Assembly (NCBI GenBank): GCA_039029395.1
Contig: JBCCGG010000032.1
Location: forward strand, 1 to 64,000
Reading direction: 5' to 3'
Length of the DNA: 64,000 nt
Source of the DNA: JBCCGG01 sp039029395
Lineage (GTDB): Bacteria > Pseudomonadota > Alphaproteobacteria > Kiloniellales > JAKSDN01
In this document: piece after piece, positions 33,995 to 41,964 of the stretch
How the letters are laid out: each line of letters begins with the position of its first letter
Position numbering within the stretch: the first letter of the stretch is position 1
Position numbers and translations under genes: made by a program
The notes under the pieces: model-generated
What the model was told of the DNA's origin: nothing
Seen by the model: the letters and a program-made list of their open reading frames with translations, nothing else
Databases searched by the model: none

Positions 33995-34867
33995 ATGAAC
34001 TATATGCGCACCGCAATCCTGCTGGCCGCGATGACGGCCCTGTTTCTGGCCGTCGGCTTCCTGATCGGCGGCGAGGCCGGCATGCTGTTTGCCCTGGTAC
34101 TCGCGCTCGGCATGAACCTCTTCGCCTATTGGAACTCCGACAAGGTGGTCTTGCGCATGTACCGGGCAAAAGAGGTCGACAAGCGCAGCGCGCCCGGCTT
34201 CTACGGCATCGTCGAGCAGCTCGCCACCAATGCCGGCCTGCCCATGCCCAAGGTCTATTTGATCGAGAACGACCAGCCCAACGCCTTTGCCACCGGGCGC
34301 AACCCGGAGAACGCCGCGGTCGCCGCGACCACTGGCCTCTTGCGCCGGCTAAACTCCCAAGAGGTCGCCGGGGTCATGGCTCACGAGCTGGCCCACGTGA
34401 AGAACCGCGATACGCTCACCATGACGATCACGGCAACCATCGCCGGCGCGATCTCCATGCTCGCGAACTTTGCCATGTTCTCCTCCATGTTCGGCGGCAA
34501 CCGCAACAACCCGCTGGGAATCCTGGGTGTGATCCTAGTGGCGATTCTGGCGCCCTTGGCGGCCGCCCTGGTGCAGATGGCGATCAGCCGCTCGCGGGAA
34601 TACGAGGCTGACCGGATTGGCGCGGAGATCTGCAATCAGCCCCTGTGGCTGGCCTCCGCGCTCGGCAAGATCCAAAGCGCGGCCGCTTCGATCGACAACC
34701 AGCAGGCCGAGAAGAACCCGGCGACCGCCCACATGTTCATCATCAACCCGCTGCACGCCCACGCAATCGACGGCCTCTTCTCGACCCACCCGCGCACCGA
34801 GGAGCGCATCGCGCGCCTGCGCAAGATGGCCCACGAGATGGGCGGCGCGCCCCGACCTTGGGGATGA
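33995..34867 (+). CDS. htpX: Membrane zinc metalloprotease HtpX
   Basis: This 290-residue inner-membrane M48 protease degrades misfolded membrane proteins. Two N-terminal helices (about 5-24 and 27-46) precede the catalytic HELAH motif at residues 130-134; two more helices follow (about 146-162 and 175-195), then the third zinc ligand Glu204 in REYEAD. The block AFATGRNPENAAVAATTGLL and the ending THPRTEERIARL are typical. It starts the run with the RsmB-like gene, 22 bases downstream. Confidence 0.96.
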   Translation: MNYMRTAILLAAMTALFLAVGFLIGGEAGMLFALVLALGMNLFAYWNSDKVVLRMYRAKEVDKRSAPGFYGIVEQLATNAGLPMPKVYLIENDQPNAFATGRNPENAAVAATTGLLRRLNSQEVAGVMAHELAHVKNRDTLTMTITATIAGAISMLANFAMFSSMFGGNRNNPLGILGVILVAILAPLAAALVQMAISRSREYEADRIGAEICNQPLWLASALGKIQSAAASIDNQQAEKNPATAHMFIINPLHAHAIDGLFSTHPRTEERIARLRKMAHEMGGAPRPWG

Positions 34868-34889
34868 TCTACCGGCCGATCTTCACATC

Positions 34890-36185
34890 ATGAGCGCCTC
34901 GGGTTTGGTCGCCCGGCGCGCGGCGCTGGATCTCTTGGACAGTGTGCTGCGCCGCGCCCGGCCGCTCGATCAGGCGCTCGCGCGCTCGAGCGCCTTTGCC
35001 GCCTTGGAGCCGCGCGACCGGGCCTTCGCCCGCCACCTGGTGGCGACCGCTCTGCGCCGCCTAGGCCAGATCGACGGCCTGCTCGCCGCCTGCCTGGAGA
35101 AGCCGGTGAAAGCGCGCCAGAGCCGGCTGGAGGATCTGTTGCGCCTGGGCGCCTGCCAGCTCGCCTTCCTGCGCACGCCGCCTCATGCCGCGGTCAGCAC
35201 GACCATGGCGCTGGCCGGGGAAAACCGCCTAACCGGCGCGAAAAGTCTGATCAATGCGGTTCTGCGGCGCTTGTCCCGGGAGGCCGAGACGCTGCTTGCA
35301 GCGCAAGATGCCGCCCGGCTCAACACACCGGACTGGTTGTGGAACAGTTGGATCGGCGCCTATGGCGAGGACACCGCGCGGCAGATCGCCGAGGCCCACC
35401 TGGCCGAGCCGCCGCTCGACATTACGGTCCAGGGCAAGCGCGATCTGCTGGTCAAGCGCCTGGGCGCCCTGGAGCTGCCGAGCGGCTCCCTGCGTCTGCC
35501 CGGCGGTCAGCGGGATGTGACCCGTCTGCCCGGCTACGCCGAGGGCCAATGGTGGGTCCAGGACGGCGCCGCCGCCTGGCCGGCCCAGCTGTTCGGCGAC
35601 GTCAGCGGCCGGCAGGTGATCGACCTCTGCGCCGCGCCCGGCGGCAAGACCGCCCAGCTGGCCGCCGCCGGCGCGCAGGTCACCGCGGTCGAGCGCGCCA
35701 AGGAGCGGCTTGGCCAGCTGACCGAGAATCTCACGCGTCTGGGCTTAAGCGCCCGCACGGTGATCGCCGACGGCACCTTCTGGCGCCCGGAGACCCTGGC
35801 CGACGGGGTGCTGCTGGACGCGCCCTGCACGGCGACCGGCACCCTGCGGCGCCACCCGGACATCGCCCACTTGAAGAGCGCACGGGACGTGGCCGCGGTC
35901 GCCCGGGCGCAGGACCGCCTACTCGCCGCCGCGCTGGAGATGGTGCGCCCCGGCGGCCTCCTGGTCTATGCGACCTGCTCCCTGCAGCCCGAGGAGGGGC
36001 CCGAGCGCATCGCCGCGCTGCTCGCCGCCGGCGCGCCCGTCGAACGTGTCCCCGTGAGCGCCGAGGAGCTCGGCGGCCTGAGCGCGGCGGTCACCGCCGA
36101 GGGCGATCTTCGAACCTTGCCCTGCCATTTGGCCGATCAAGGGGGACTCGACGGATTCTACGCTTGCCGCTTGCGAAGACTCTAA
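34890..36185 (+). CDS. RsmB-like 16S rRNA cytosine-C5 methyltransferase
   Basis: This is a 431-residue enzyme with an N-terminal NusB-like RNA-binding domain (about residues 1-140: LVARRAALDLLDSVLRRARP, LRTPPHAAVSTTMAL) and a C-terminal SAM-binding domain. The SAM motif is DLCAAPGGKTAQLAAAGA; the two catalytic cysteines are in DAPCTATGTLRRHPD and YATCSLQPEEGPE. Members methylate 16S rRNA, RsmB at C967. The ATG at 34890 is the start giving a normal NusB domain. Confidence 0.92.
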   Translation: MSASGLVARRAALDLLDSVLRRARPLDQALARSSAFAALEPRDRAFARHLVATALRRLGQIDGLLAACLEKPVKARQSRLEDLLRLGACQLAFLRTPPHAAVSTTMALAGENRLTGAKSLINAVLRRLSREAETLLAAQDAARLNTPDWLWNSWIGAYGEDTARQIAEAHLAEPPLDITVQGKRDLLVKRLGALELPSGSLRLPGGQRDVTRLPGYAEGQWWVQDGAAAWPAQLFGDVSGRQVIDLCAAPGGKTAQLAAAGAQVTAVERAKERLGQLTENLTRLGLSARTVIADGTFWRPETLADGVLLDAPCTATGTLRRHPDIAHLKSARDVAAVARAQDRLLAAALEMVRPGGLLVYATCSLQPEEGPERIAALLAAGAPVERVPVSAEELGGLSAAVTAEGDLRTLPCHLADQGGLDGFYACRLRRL

Positions 36186-36227
36186 CAGCGCTTGCGGCGA
36201 CTCCGCGCACTTGATACCTAGGAGTCC

Positions 36228-36896
36228 ATGCAGCAGCCGGTTCGCATCGCTCCCTCCATTCTCGCTTCCGATTTCGCCTGTCTTGGCGAGGAGGTGCGCG
36301 CGATCGATGAGGCCGGCGCCGACTACGTGCACATCGACGTGATGGACGGTCACTTCGTGCCCAACATCACGATCGGTCCGGAGGTGGTGAAGGCCTTGCG
36401 GCCCCATTCCAAGCTGCCCTTCGACGTGCACCTGATGATCGCGCCGGTCGATCCCTACATCCCGATCTTCGCCGAAGCCGGGGCCGACATCATCACTCTA
36501 CACCCGGAGGCCGGTCCCCACTTCCATCGAAGCCTTCAACTGGTGCATTCGCTTGGCAAGAAGGCCGGTGTCGCGCTCAATCCGGGCACGCCGGTCGAGG
36601 CCGTGCTGCCGGTGCTCGATATGCTCGACCTGGTGCTGGTGATGAGCGTCAACCCAGGCTATGGCGGCCAGAAGTTCATTCCGAGCGCGCTCGACAAGAT
36701 CGCCGCCCTGCGCGCCAAGATCGATCAGCTCGAGCGGCCGATCGATTTGGAAGTCGACGGCGGTATCAACCAGGCGACCGCGCCCGAGGTGCGCGACGCC
36801 GGCGCCGACGTGCTGGTTGCCGGTACCGCGACCTTCACCGGCGGCCGGGCGCGCTATGCCGAGAACATCAGCCGTCTCAGAGGCGAGACTCAATGA
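36228..36896 (+). CDS. rpe: Ribulose-phosphate 3-epimerase
   Basis: This 222-residue TIM-barrel enzyme interconverts ribulose 5-phosphate and xylulose 5-phosphate in the pentose phosphate pathway. IAPSILASDFACLGEEV, HIDVMDGHFVPNITIGP with metal-binding His and Asp, DVHLMIAPVD, LVMSVNPGYGGQKFIP and LEVDGGINQATAPEV are all present. Its stop overlaps the next start as ATGA. It also supplies sugar phosphates used in heptose synthesis. Confidence 0.97.
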   Translation: MQQPVRIAPSILASDFACLGEEVRAIDEAGADYVHIDVMDGHFVPNITIGPEVVKALRPHSKLPFDVHLMIAPVDPYIPIFAEAGADIITLHPEAGPHFHRSLQLVHSLGKKAGVALNPGTPVEAVLPVLDMLDLVLVMSVNPGYGGQKFIPSALDKIAALRAKIDQLERPIDLEVDGGINQATAPEVRDAGADVLVAGTATFTGGRARYAENISRLRGETQ

Positions 36897-38575
36897 CCGA
36901 ACAAAGCGAGAGCGCCAAGACCGGACCGGAGCCGGCGGCCGGCCACGGGCCAGGATTCGGGCGCTTCGTCTATCGCTGCAAGCAGCCGCTCTTCGCCTTG
37001 CCGTTCTATGGCGTGACCCTGGCCGGTGCCGGCGCCACAGAGCTGGCCTTCACGCCGATCGATCCCTGGCCGGGCGATGCCGAGGTTGGCGCCGAGATCG
37101 TGCAAGGCCGCTTCGACTTCGCCGGGCTATGCCTGCAGAACCCGCAGCCGCTTTGGACGCCGCGCGAATCCAGCCTGGCCTGGCGTGAAGCCCTGCACGG
37201 TTTCGCGTGGCTGCGCGACCTGCGCGCGGCCGGCGGCGACGGGGCCCGGCGCCGGGCTCGCGACCTGGTGGCGCGTTGGATGGACGACAACGCGAACCGT
37301 TGGGATTCCCTGATCTGGGGCCCGGAGGTGACGGGCGAGCGGCTGACCCATTGGCTCGGCCACTACGAGTTCTACGCCGCCAGCGCCCAGGTCGATTTCC
37401 GCCACCGGCTGCTGTACGAAGCCTGCCGCCAGGCGCGTCATTTGGCGCGCGCTTTGCCGGCGGGTCTCACCTCGGCCTCGGCAGTGACCGCGCTCAAGGG
37501 CCTGATCATCGCCGGCGCCTGTCTGCCCGGCGGCGAGGCCTGGCTGCGCCGCGGCCTGCAGCTGCTATGCCAGGAACTGCCGCGCCAACTCTTGAGCGAC
37601 GGCGGCCACATCGAGCGCAGCCCGCGGCGCATGGTCGAGCTGCTGCGGGACCTGATCGATATCCGCGCGGCGGTGAGTGGCGCCCGGCAGGACCTGCCCG
37701 ACCAAATACAGGCGGCGATCGACGGCCTGGCGCCCATGGTGCGTCTGCTTCAGCACGGCGACGGCGGGCTCGCGCTGTTTAACGATTCCAACGAGGGCGA
37801 GGGCTGGCAGGTCGACATGGTGCTGCAGCGCGCCGGCGGCCGCAGCCGACCCTGGATGAGCGCGCCCGACAGCGGCTTTCAGCGCCTCCACGCCGGGCGC
37901 ACGGTGGTGCTGGTCGATGCCGGCGCGCCGCCGCCCCATGGCGCCGACCGCCAAGCTCACGCCGGCACGCTCAGCTTCGAGATGTCGGTCGGGCGCGAAC
38001 GCCTGATCGTCAACTGCGGGGCCCATCAGGGCGATCCGGACTGGCGGCGGGCCCAGCGCCTGACCGCGGCCCACTCGACCCTGGTGCTCGACGACATCAA
38101 CAGTGCCGAGGTGGCGCGCGACGGCGCGCTTCGGCGCCGCCCCGAGGCGGTGAACTGTCGCCGCGAGGAGCAGGACGGCAGTCAGTGGCTCGACATGACC
38201 CACGACGGCTACCGGCGGCGCTGCCATCAGCTCCACCACCGGCGGCTCTATCTGGCGACCAATGGCGACGACCTGCGTGGCGAGGACTGCCTGGAGGGCG
38301 ATGGCGGCGAGGCCTTCAAGATCCGCTTCCACCTCCACCCGGAGGTCGCCGCCGATCTGACCCAGAGCGGCGACGGGGTGATCCTGCGCCTCGGCAAGGG
38401 CGGCGGCTGGCGCATGCGCGCCGAGGGCGCTCAGCCGCGACTCGAGGACAGCATCTACCTGGGCACCGCCGGCCAACCCCGGCGCAGCCGGCAGATCGTG
38501 CTCGAGGGCCCGGTCAATCCCCCGGAGACCGTGGTCAAATGGGCCCTGCGCCGCGAGGCCAAACTCGGGGCGTGA
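36893..38575 (+). CDS. Heparinase II/III-family protein
   Basis: This 560-residue protein has an alpha-helical first half (WNSLIWGPEVTGERL-like region, SDGGHIERSPRRMVELLRDL) and a beta-sheet second half with the heparinase II/III signature LSFEMSVGRERLIVNCGAH and THDGYRRRCHQLHHRR. Members cleave uronic acid-containing polysaccharides by elimination. No signal peptide is visible, which is unusual for a lyase of external polymer, yet common in this alphaproteobacterial subgroup. It is translationally coupled to rpe and followed by a sugar-phosphate transferase, so a role in polysaccharide turnover is likely. Confidence 0.82.
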   Translation: MTEQSESAKTGPEPAAGHGPGFGRFVYRCKQPLFALPFYGVTLAGAGATELAFTPIDPWPGDAEVGAEIVQGRFDFAGLCLQNPQPLWTPRESSLAWREALHGFAWLRDLRAAGGDGARRRARDLVARWMDDNANRWDSLIWGPEVTGERLTHWLGHYEFYAASAQVDFRHRLLYEACRQARHLARALPAGLTSASAVTALKGLIIAGACLPGGEAWLRRGLQLLCQELPRQLLSDGGHIERSPRRMVELLRDLIDIRAAVSGARQDLPDQIQAAIDGLAPMVRLLQHGDGGLALFNDSNEGEGWQVDMVLQRAGGRSRPWMSAPDSGFQRLHAGRTVVLVDAGAPPPHGADRQAHAGTLSFEMSVGRERLIVNCGAHQGDPDWRRAQRLTAAHSTLVLDDINSAEVARDGALRRRPEAVNCRREEQDGSQWLDMTHDGYRRRCHQLHHRRLYLATNGDDLRGEDCLEGDGGEAFKIRFHLHPEVAADLTQSGDGVILRLGKGGGWRMRAEGAQPRLEDSIYLGTAGQPRRSRQIVLEGPVNPPETVVKWALRREAKLGA

Positions 38576-38578
38576 CCG

Positions 38579-39574
38579 GTGCTTGACCCGGTACTGCTAG
38601 CGGCTTTAGTCGTTCTTGCTGTCTTGGTCGGCTTCGTCACGGGCGCGGTGCGACGCCAGTTGTTGCGCTGGCAGGTGCTCGACCGGCCGAACCTGCGGAG
38701 CAGCCACCAAATCCCGACACCGCGTGGTGGCGGTCTGGCGCTGATTCCTCTGGCGCTCGTCGCCTGGGTGCTTTGGGCGGCGGGCCACGGTCCTCTTCCG
38801 CCGGGATTCTGGCTGGTCCTGGTCGGTGCGGCGGTGCTCGCGGGTCTTTCCTGGCTCGACGACATGAAGGGCCTTTCAAGCGCCCTGCGCTTCGCGGTCC
38901 AGGGCGGCGCGGTGGCGCTCGGCATGGTCGGTCTCAGCGACGGCGGGCCGGTCTTTCAGGGCCTGCTGCCGCCCTGGCTCGATGCCCTGGCGGCCGGCTT
39001 CGCCTGGCTGTGGTTCGTCAATCTCTTCAACTTCATGGACGGCATCGACGGCATCACTGGGGTCGAGACGCTCTCTATCGCGTTCGGCTTGGCGCTTTGC
39101 TTGTGGCTGGCGGGCGGTCAGCCGGCCGCGCTCGCTCTGGCGATGCTCCTGGCCGGCGCGATGCTCGGCTTCCTGCCGTGGAACTGGTCGCCGGCCAAGA
39201 TCTTCCTGGGCGACGTCGGCTCGGTGCCGCTCGGCTATCTGCTCGGCTGGCTGCTGTTAGCCGCCGCCGCCGAGGGTCTTTGGGCCTGCGCCGTGATCCT
39301 GCCGGCCTACTATCTGGCGGACGCCACTCTGACACTTCTAAAGCGCGGCCTGCGCGGCGAGAAGGTCTGGCAGGCCCATAAGGAGCACGCCTATCAGCGC
39401 GCCGTGCAGGGCGGCCTCAGCCACGCCGCGGTCTCGCTTCGGGTGCTGGCGGGCAATCTCGGGCTGATCTGGTTTGCCTTCCTGGCGGCCAACGACTTGG
39501 TCTGGGTCTCCTTGGCTGGCGCCGCCTTGGTGACCGGCGCGCTGCTCTTCGAGCTGGAGCGCCACGCACCCTGA
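38579..39574 (+). CDS. WecA/MraY-type undecaprenyl-phosphate sugar-1-phosphate transferase
   Basis: This 331-residue inner-membrane protein of the glycosyltransferase 4 (polyprenyl-phosphate) family has about ten helices. It carries the DDMKG motif in LSWLDDMKGL, the NFMDGIDGI motif, FLGDVGSVPLGY and a HKEHAYQRA loop, all typical of the active site. It would load the first sugar onto undecaprenyl phosphate for a surface polysaccharide. The GTG start lies four bases after the heparinase stop. Confidence 0.93.
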   Translation: MLDPVLLAALVVLAVLVGFVTGAVRRQLLRWQVLDRPNLRSSHQIPTPRGGGLALIPLALVAWVLWAAGHGPLPPGFWLVLVGAAVLAGLSWLDDMKGLSSALRFAVQGGAVALGMVGLSDGGPVFQGLLPPWLDALAAGFAWLWFVNLFNFMDGIDGITGVETLSIAFGLALCLWLAGGQPAALALAMLLAGAMLGFLPWNWSPAKIFLGDVGSVPLGYLLGWLLLAAAAEGLWACAVILPAYYLADATLTLLKRGLRGEKVWQAHKEHAYQRAVQGGLSHAAVSLRVLAGNLGLIWFAFLAANDLVWVSLAGAALVTGALLFELERHAP

Positions 39575-39581
39575 GTGCTTA

Positions 39582-39612
39582 AAGGAAAGGAGCGGCCCCG
39601 AAGGACCGCTCC
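39582..39612 (-). terminator. Intrinsic terminator for the minus-strand repeat protein
   Basis: GGAGCGG (39589-39595) and CCGCTCC (39606-39612) form a stem, and an internal CC/GG pair extends it. Read on the minus strand, the hairpin is followed by TTTCCTTTAA. It sits 26 bases after the stop codon at 39638. In the + direction no T-tract follows. Confidence 0.65.
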
Positions 39613-39637
39613 CTAAGGCATTGCCGCGGTGTGCTGC

Positions 39638-41662
39638 TCAGCTGCCGGCGGCGAAGGTGACGAAGGCCTGACTGCGGTGGGCGCCGATCGGCGTCGCCGC
39701 AAAGCCGCTGAAGTTATGGCGGATCGCCGCGTCGTAGACCCAGATCCGCAAGAGATAGCAGCAATGCTGGAACGACGCGCCCAGGACCGTCATGTCGATG
39801 TCGCGCAGATGGACCAACAGGCCGTCGGGCGTGGTGCCGGTGTCGTCGGTCGCCTTGAGCCCCGGGGTGCCGTCATAGGTTTCCCAGTACTCGTGGCGCT
39901 TGTCGCCGTTGTTGGGCGCGCCCACGGCGCCGTCGAAGAGATGGGTGACCGGCGGCAGGCCGCCCTCGACGCGCAGATCGAAGTACCAGTAGTGGGCGTC
40001 TTCGAACTGGGCCCACACCTCGAACTTGCTGGCCCCGCTGGGTGCCTCGCCGCAGGCCGGCACCACCTTGCCCGAACCGTCGGCCAGCTTGACCTGAATG
40101 CCGTTGGGATAAGGCGGCAAGACCGGCGCCTCGTTGTCGAGCTGCACGTGGTACTCGAAAGGATCGCGCATCAGGGTGCCGCCCGTGGTCTCCCACTCCA
40201 ACCAGACGATGAAGTGCTCGTTCTGATCGGCCGCGGGCAACGAGAGCGTGTTCCAAACCGCAAGACGCAGGCCGGAGTTGGCGCAACCGTTCGAGATGCC
40301 GCCGAGGGTACCGATCTTGCCATCCAGGTAGTCCTTGGCGTCCATCCACTGTTGGGCTGAGCCGTCGGTCGCCAAGCCCACCAGGTTAGCCGGCGCGCTC
40401 GAGCAGAGAAGGGTGATTGGGTCCGGGCTCCTCAGCGTCCAGGAGGTCTGGATTCCGGGGGCGGATCCCAGGGCCGGCGCCGGCGTGGCGGCCGGCCGGT
40501 AGGCGATGCGGAAGCGCTTGGCGTCCATCGCAGGGGTCAAGGTGCCGTCGACCGGGACATAGCGCCCGCAGGGCCGCCGCGGCTCGCTGCCCGGCGGTGA
40601 GACGGCGAAACCGGCGCGCCACAGGCCTTGGCCGTTGAAATCGGCCGCGTCGTACAGATCGCCACACAGGGTGTCCAGATGAGGCGCCTGGGTGACCTGG
40701 CGCAAGGTCAAGGAAATGGCGTCGAGGCCGAGGAAATCGGCGGCCGGTTCCAGCGGCGTCACCAGGGTCTTGTTATTGATCGCGACCGAGCCGCCGATGC
40801 GCAAGACATCGCCGTCGGTGAAGGGCGCCGGGGAGCCCCGGTAGAGGATCTCCGAGGAGAACAAAACGCCCTTGGGCTTGTTGGCCCGGTCCCGGGCGGT
40901 CGCCGCATCCAGGCCGAAGTCGACGCCCCGGCTGGGCACGCCGGCCGGAATCGGTGGGTCGAACAGGGAGGACTGGGGCACCACCTTGGTGCCGGTCACC
41001 GCCGACAGCAGATCGCCGTCCAGGATCCCTGGCGCTTTGGGGGTCGGGCCGGTGCCCTCGATCGAGAACCAGATGTCCACCTTGAGCTCGGCCATTAGCT
41101 TGAGCAATTGCTCCGGCTCGGCACGCAGAGCCTCGCGGCCGGCCGAGCGCGCTTTTTCGATGACCCGAAGGATCTGGTCGCGGCCGCCGATGAAATGCAC
41201 AGCATCCAGCCCCACGTTGTCGCGCAGCTTGAAGCGGTGGACCAGCACGCCGTTCGGGATCACCGTGCCGTCGGGAAACAGCAGGTCGCCGTTGGTGAAG
41301 TTGCCGTGGGGGCTGTCGAGCTCGGTGGAAAAGCCGATCACGCCCTTCTCAGCGAGAATCACGTCGACCGCGTCGAGCCCCATGTCTTCGGAGACGTCGA
41401 AGCGCTGCACCAGTTCCCGGTTGCGGGCGCAGACCGCGGTCGCTCCCGTGGCCGGGTCGCGCGCGATCAGATCGCCGTCCGACACGATTGGGTTGCCGTC
41501 GGGCGGCCGGCCGGCGCGAGTCACGAAGTCCTCCTCGGTGGAGAACACGAGACCTTGGCAGCGGTCGAAAGATTGGGAAAGCGCGACGCTGGGCGCCGCC
41601 ACAGCCGCGCCCGCAGCCAAGAGGCCGAGCGCGACGGATCGAAGAACCTTGGGTCCTCGCAT
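39638..41662 (-). CDS. Large exported protein with four internal repeats, family unknown
   Basis: This is 674 residues with a signal peptide (about 1-31, ending near SVALSQ), so it is periplasmic or secreted. The N-terminal half has four copies of a roughly 55-residue unit with pattern F-S-x-E, then F-x-D/N-G-D-L/V-L, then a GLDA motif; GLDA occurs in all four. The C-terminal half has beta-rich segments, a YEYH-like FEYHVQLDNEAP and several cysteines. I do not recognise the family. AAGGAG precedes the ATG at 41662, which replaces a longer in-frame start lacking a signal peptide. It is divergent from a polysaccharide gene and has its own terminator. Confidence 0.75.
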   Translation of the reverse strand: MRGPKVLRSVALGLLAAGAAVAAPSVALSQSFDRCQGLVFSTEEDFVTRAGRPPDGNPIVSDGDLIARDPATGATAVCARNRELVQRFDVSEDMGLDAVDVILAEKGVIGFSTELDSPHGNFTNGDLLFPDGTVIPNGVLVHRFKLRDNVGLDAVHFIGGRDQILRVIEKARSAGREALRAEPEQLLKLMAELKVDIWFSIEGTGPTPKAPGILDGDLLSAVTGTKVVPQSSLFDPPIPAGVPSRGVDFGLDAATARDRANKPKGVLFSSEILYRGSPAPFTDGDVLRIGGSVAINNKTLVTPLEPAADFLGLDAISLTLRQVTQAPHLDTLCGDLYDAADFNGQGLWRAGFAVSPPGSEPRRPCGRYVPVDGTLTPAMDAKRFRIAYRPAATPAPALGSAPGIQTSWTLRSPDPITLLCSSAPANLVGLATDGSAQQWMDAKDYLDGKIGTLGGISNGCANSGLRLAVWNTLSLPAADQNEHFIVWLEWETTGGTLMRDPFEYHVQLDNEAPVLPPYPNGIQVKLADGSGKVVPACGEAPSGASKFEVWAQFEDAHYWYFDLRVEGGLPPVTHLFDGAVGAPNNGDKRHEYWETYDGTPGLKATDDTGTTPDGLLVHLRDIDMTVLGASFQHCCYLLRIWVYDAAIRHNFSGFAATPIGAHRSQAFVTFAAGS

Positions 41663-41722
41663 GGGAATTCTCCTTGATGAAATAACGCTGTTGATGAAAA
41701 CGAGGCGGAGATTATCGGCCGC

Positions 41723-41837
41723 TAAGTAATAGGACCGTGATATTTGCCACAGCCTGCGCGTCATCAAAATGCGCAAGAAAATATTCCAGAACAGGGAGAT
41801 AAGTATGTTGTTCCAACACCTAAGTATGCGGAATATA
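41723..41837. repeat. Direct and inverted repeats in the AT-rich spacer
   Basis: TAAGTATG occurs at 41800-41807 and 41821-41828 (21 bases apart, two helical turns), with TAAGTA once more at 41723. ATATTCC (41781-41787) and GGAATAT (41830-41836) form an inverted pair flanking them. The arrangement looks like regulator-binding sites for one or both divergent genes. Confidence 0.5.
41739..41767 (-). promoter_or_regulatory. Possible promoter for the repeat-protein gene
   Basis: On the minus strand TTGATG (41767-41762) and AATATC (41744-41739) are 17 bases apart and lie about 80 bases before the start codon. The match is moderate and is the best pair seen in this spacer. Confidence 0.3.
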
Positions 41838-41964
41838 TACTTTGAAGCTGGTGGCGGTTGCTTCTCGAGCCGCCTTCGTGTAGCGCTCACCCTCGCCTGT
41901 CGCCGCCCGCACGCCTGTGCTAGGCTCGCCGGGCTGTTGATCCGGCCAGAACCGCAGGGAATTC

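Larger units (their letters stand above)
41663..41964. other. AT-rich divergent intergenic region
   Basis: The 302-base spacer holds no gene. It is notably AT-rich in its left two thirds compared with the surrounding DNA and contains repeats listed separately. The right third (about 41850-41964) is GC-rich and carries no recognisable site other than the AGGGAATTC before the next start. Confidence 0.6.
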
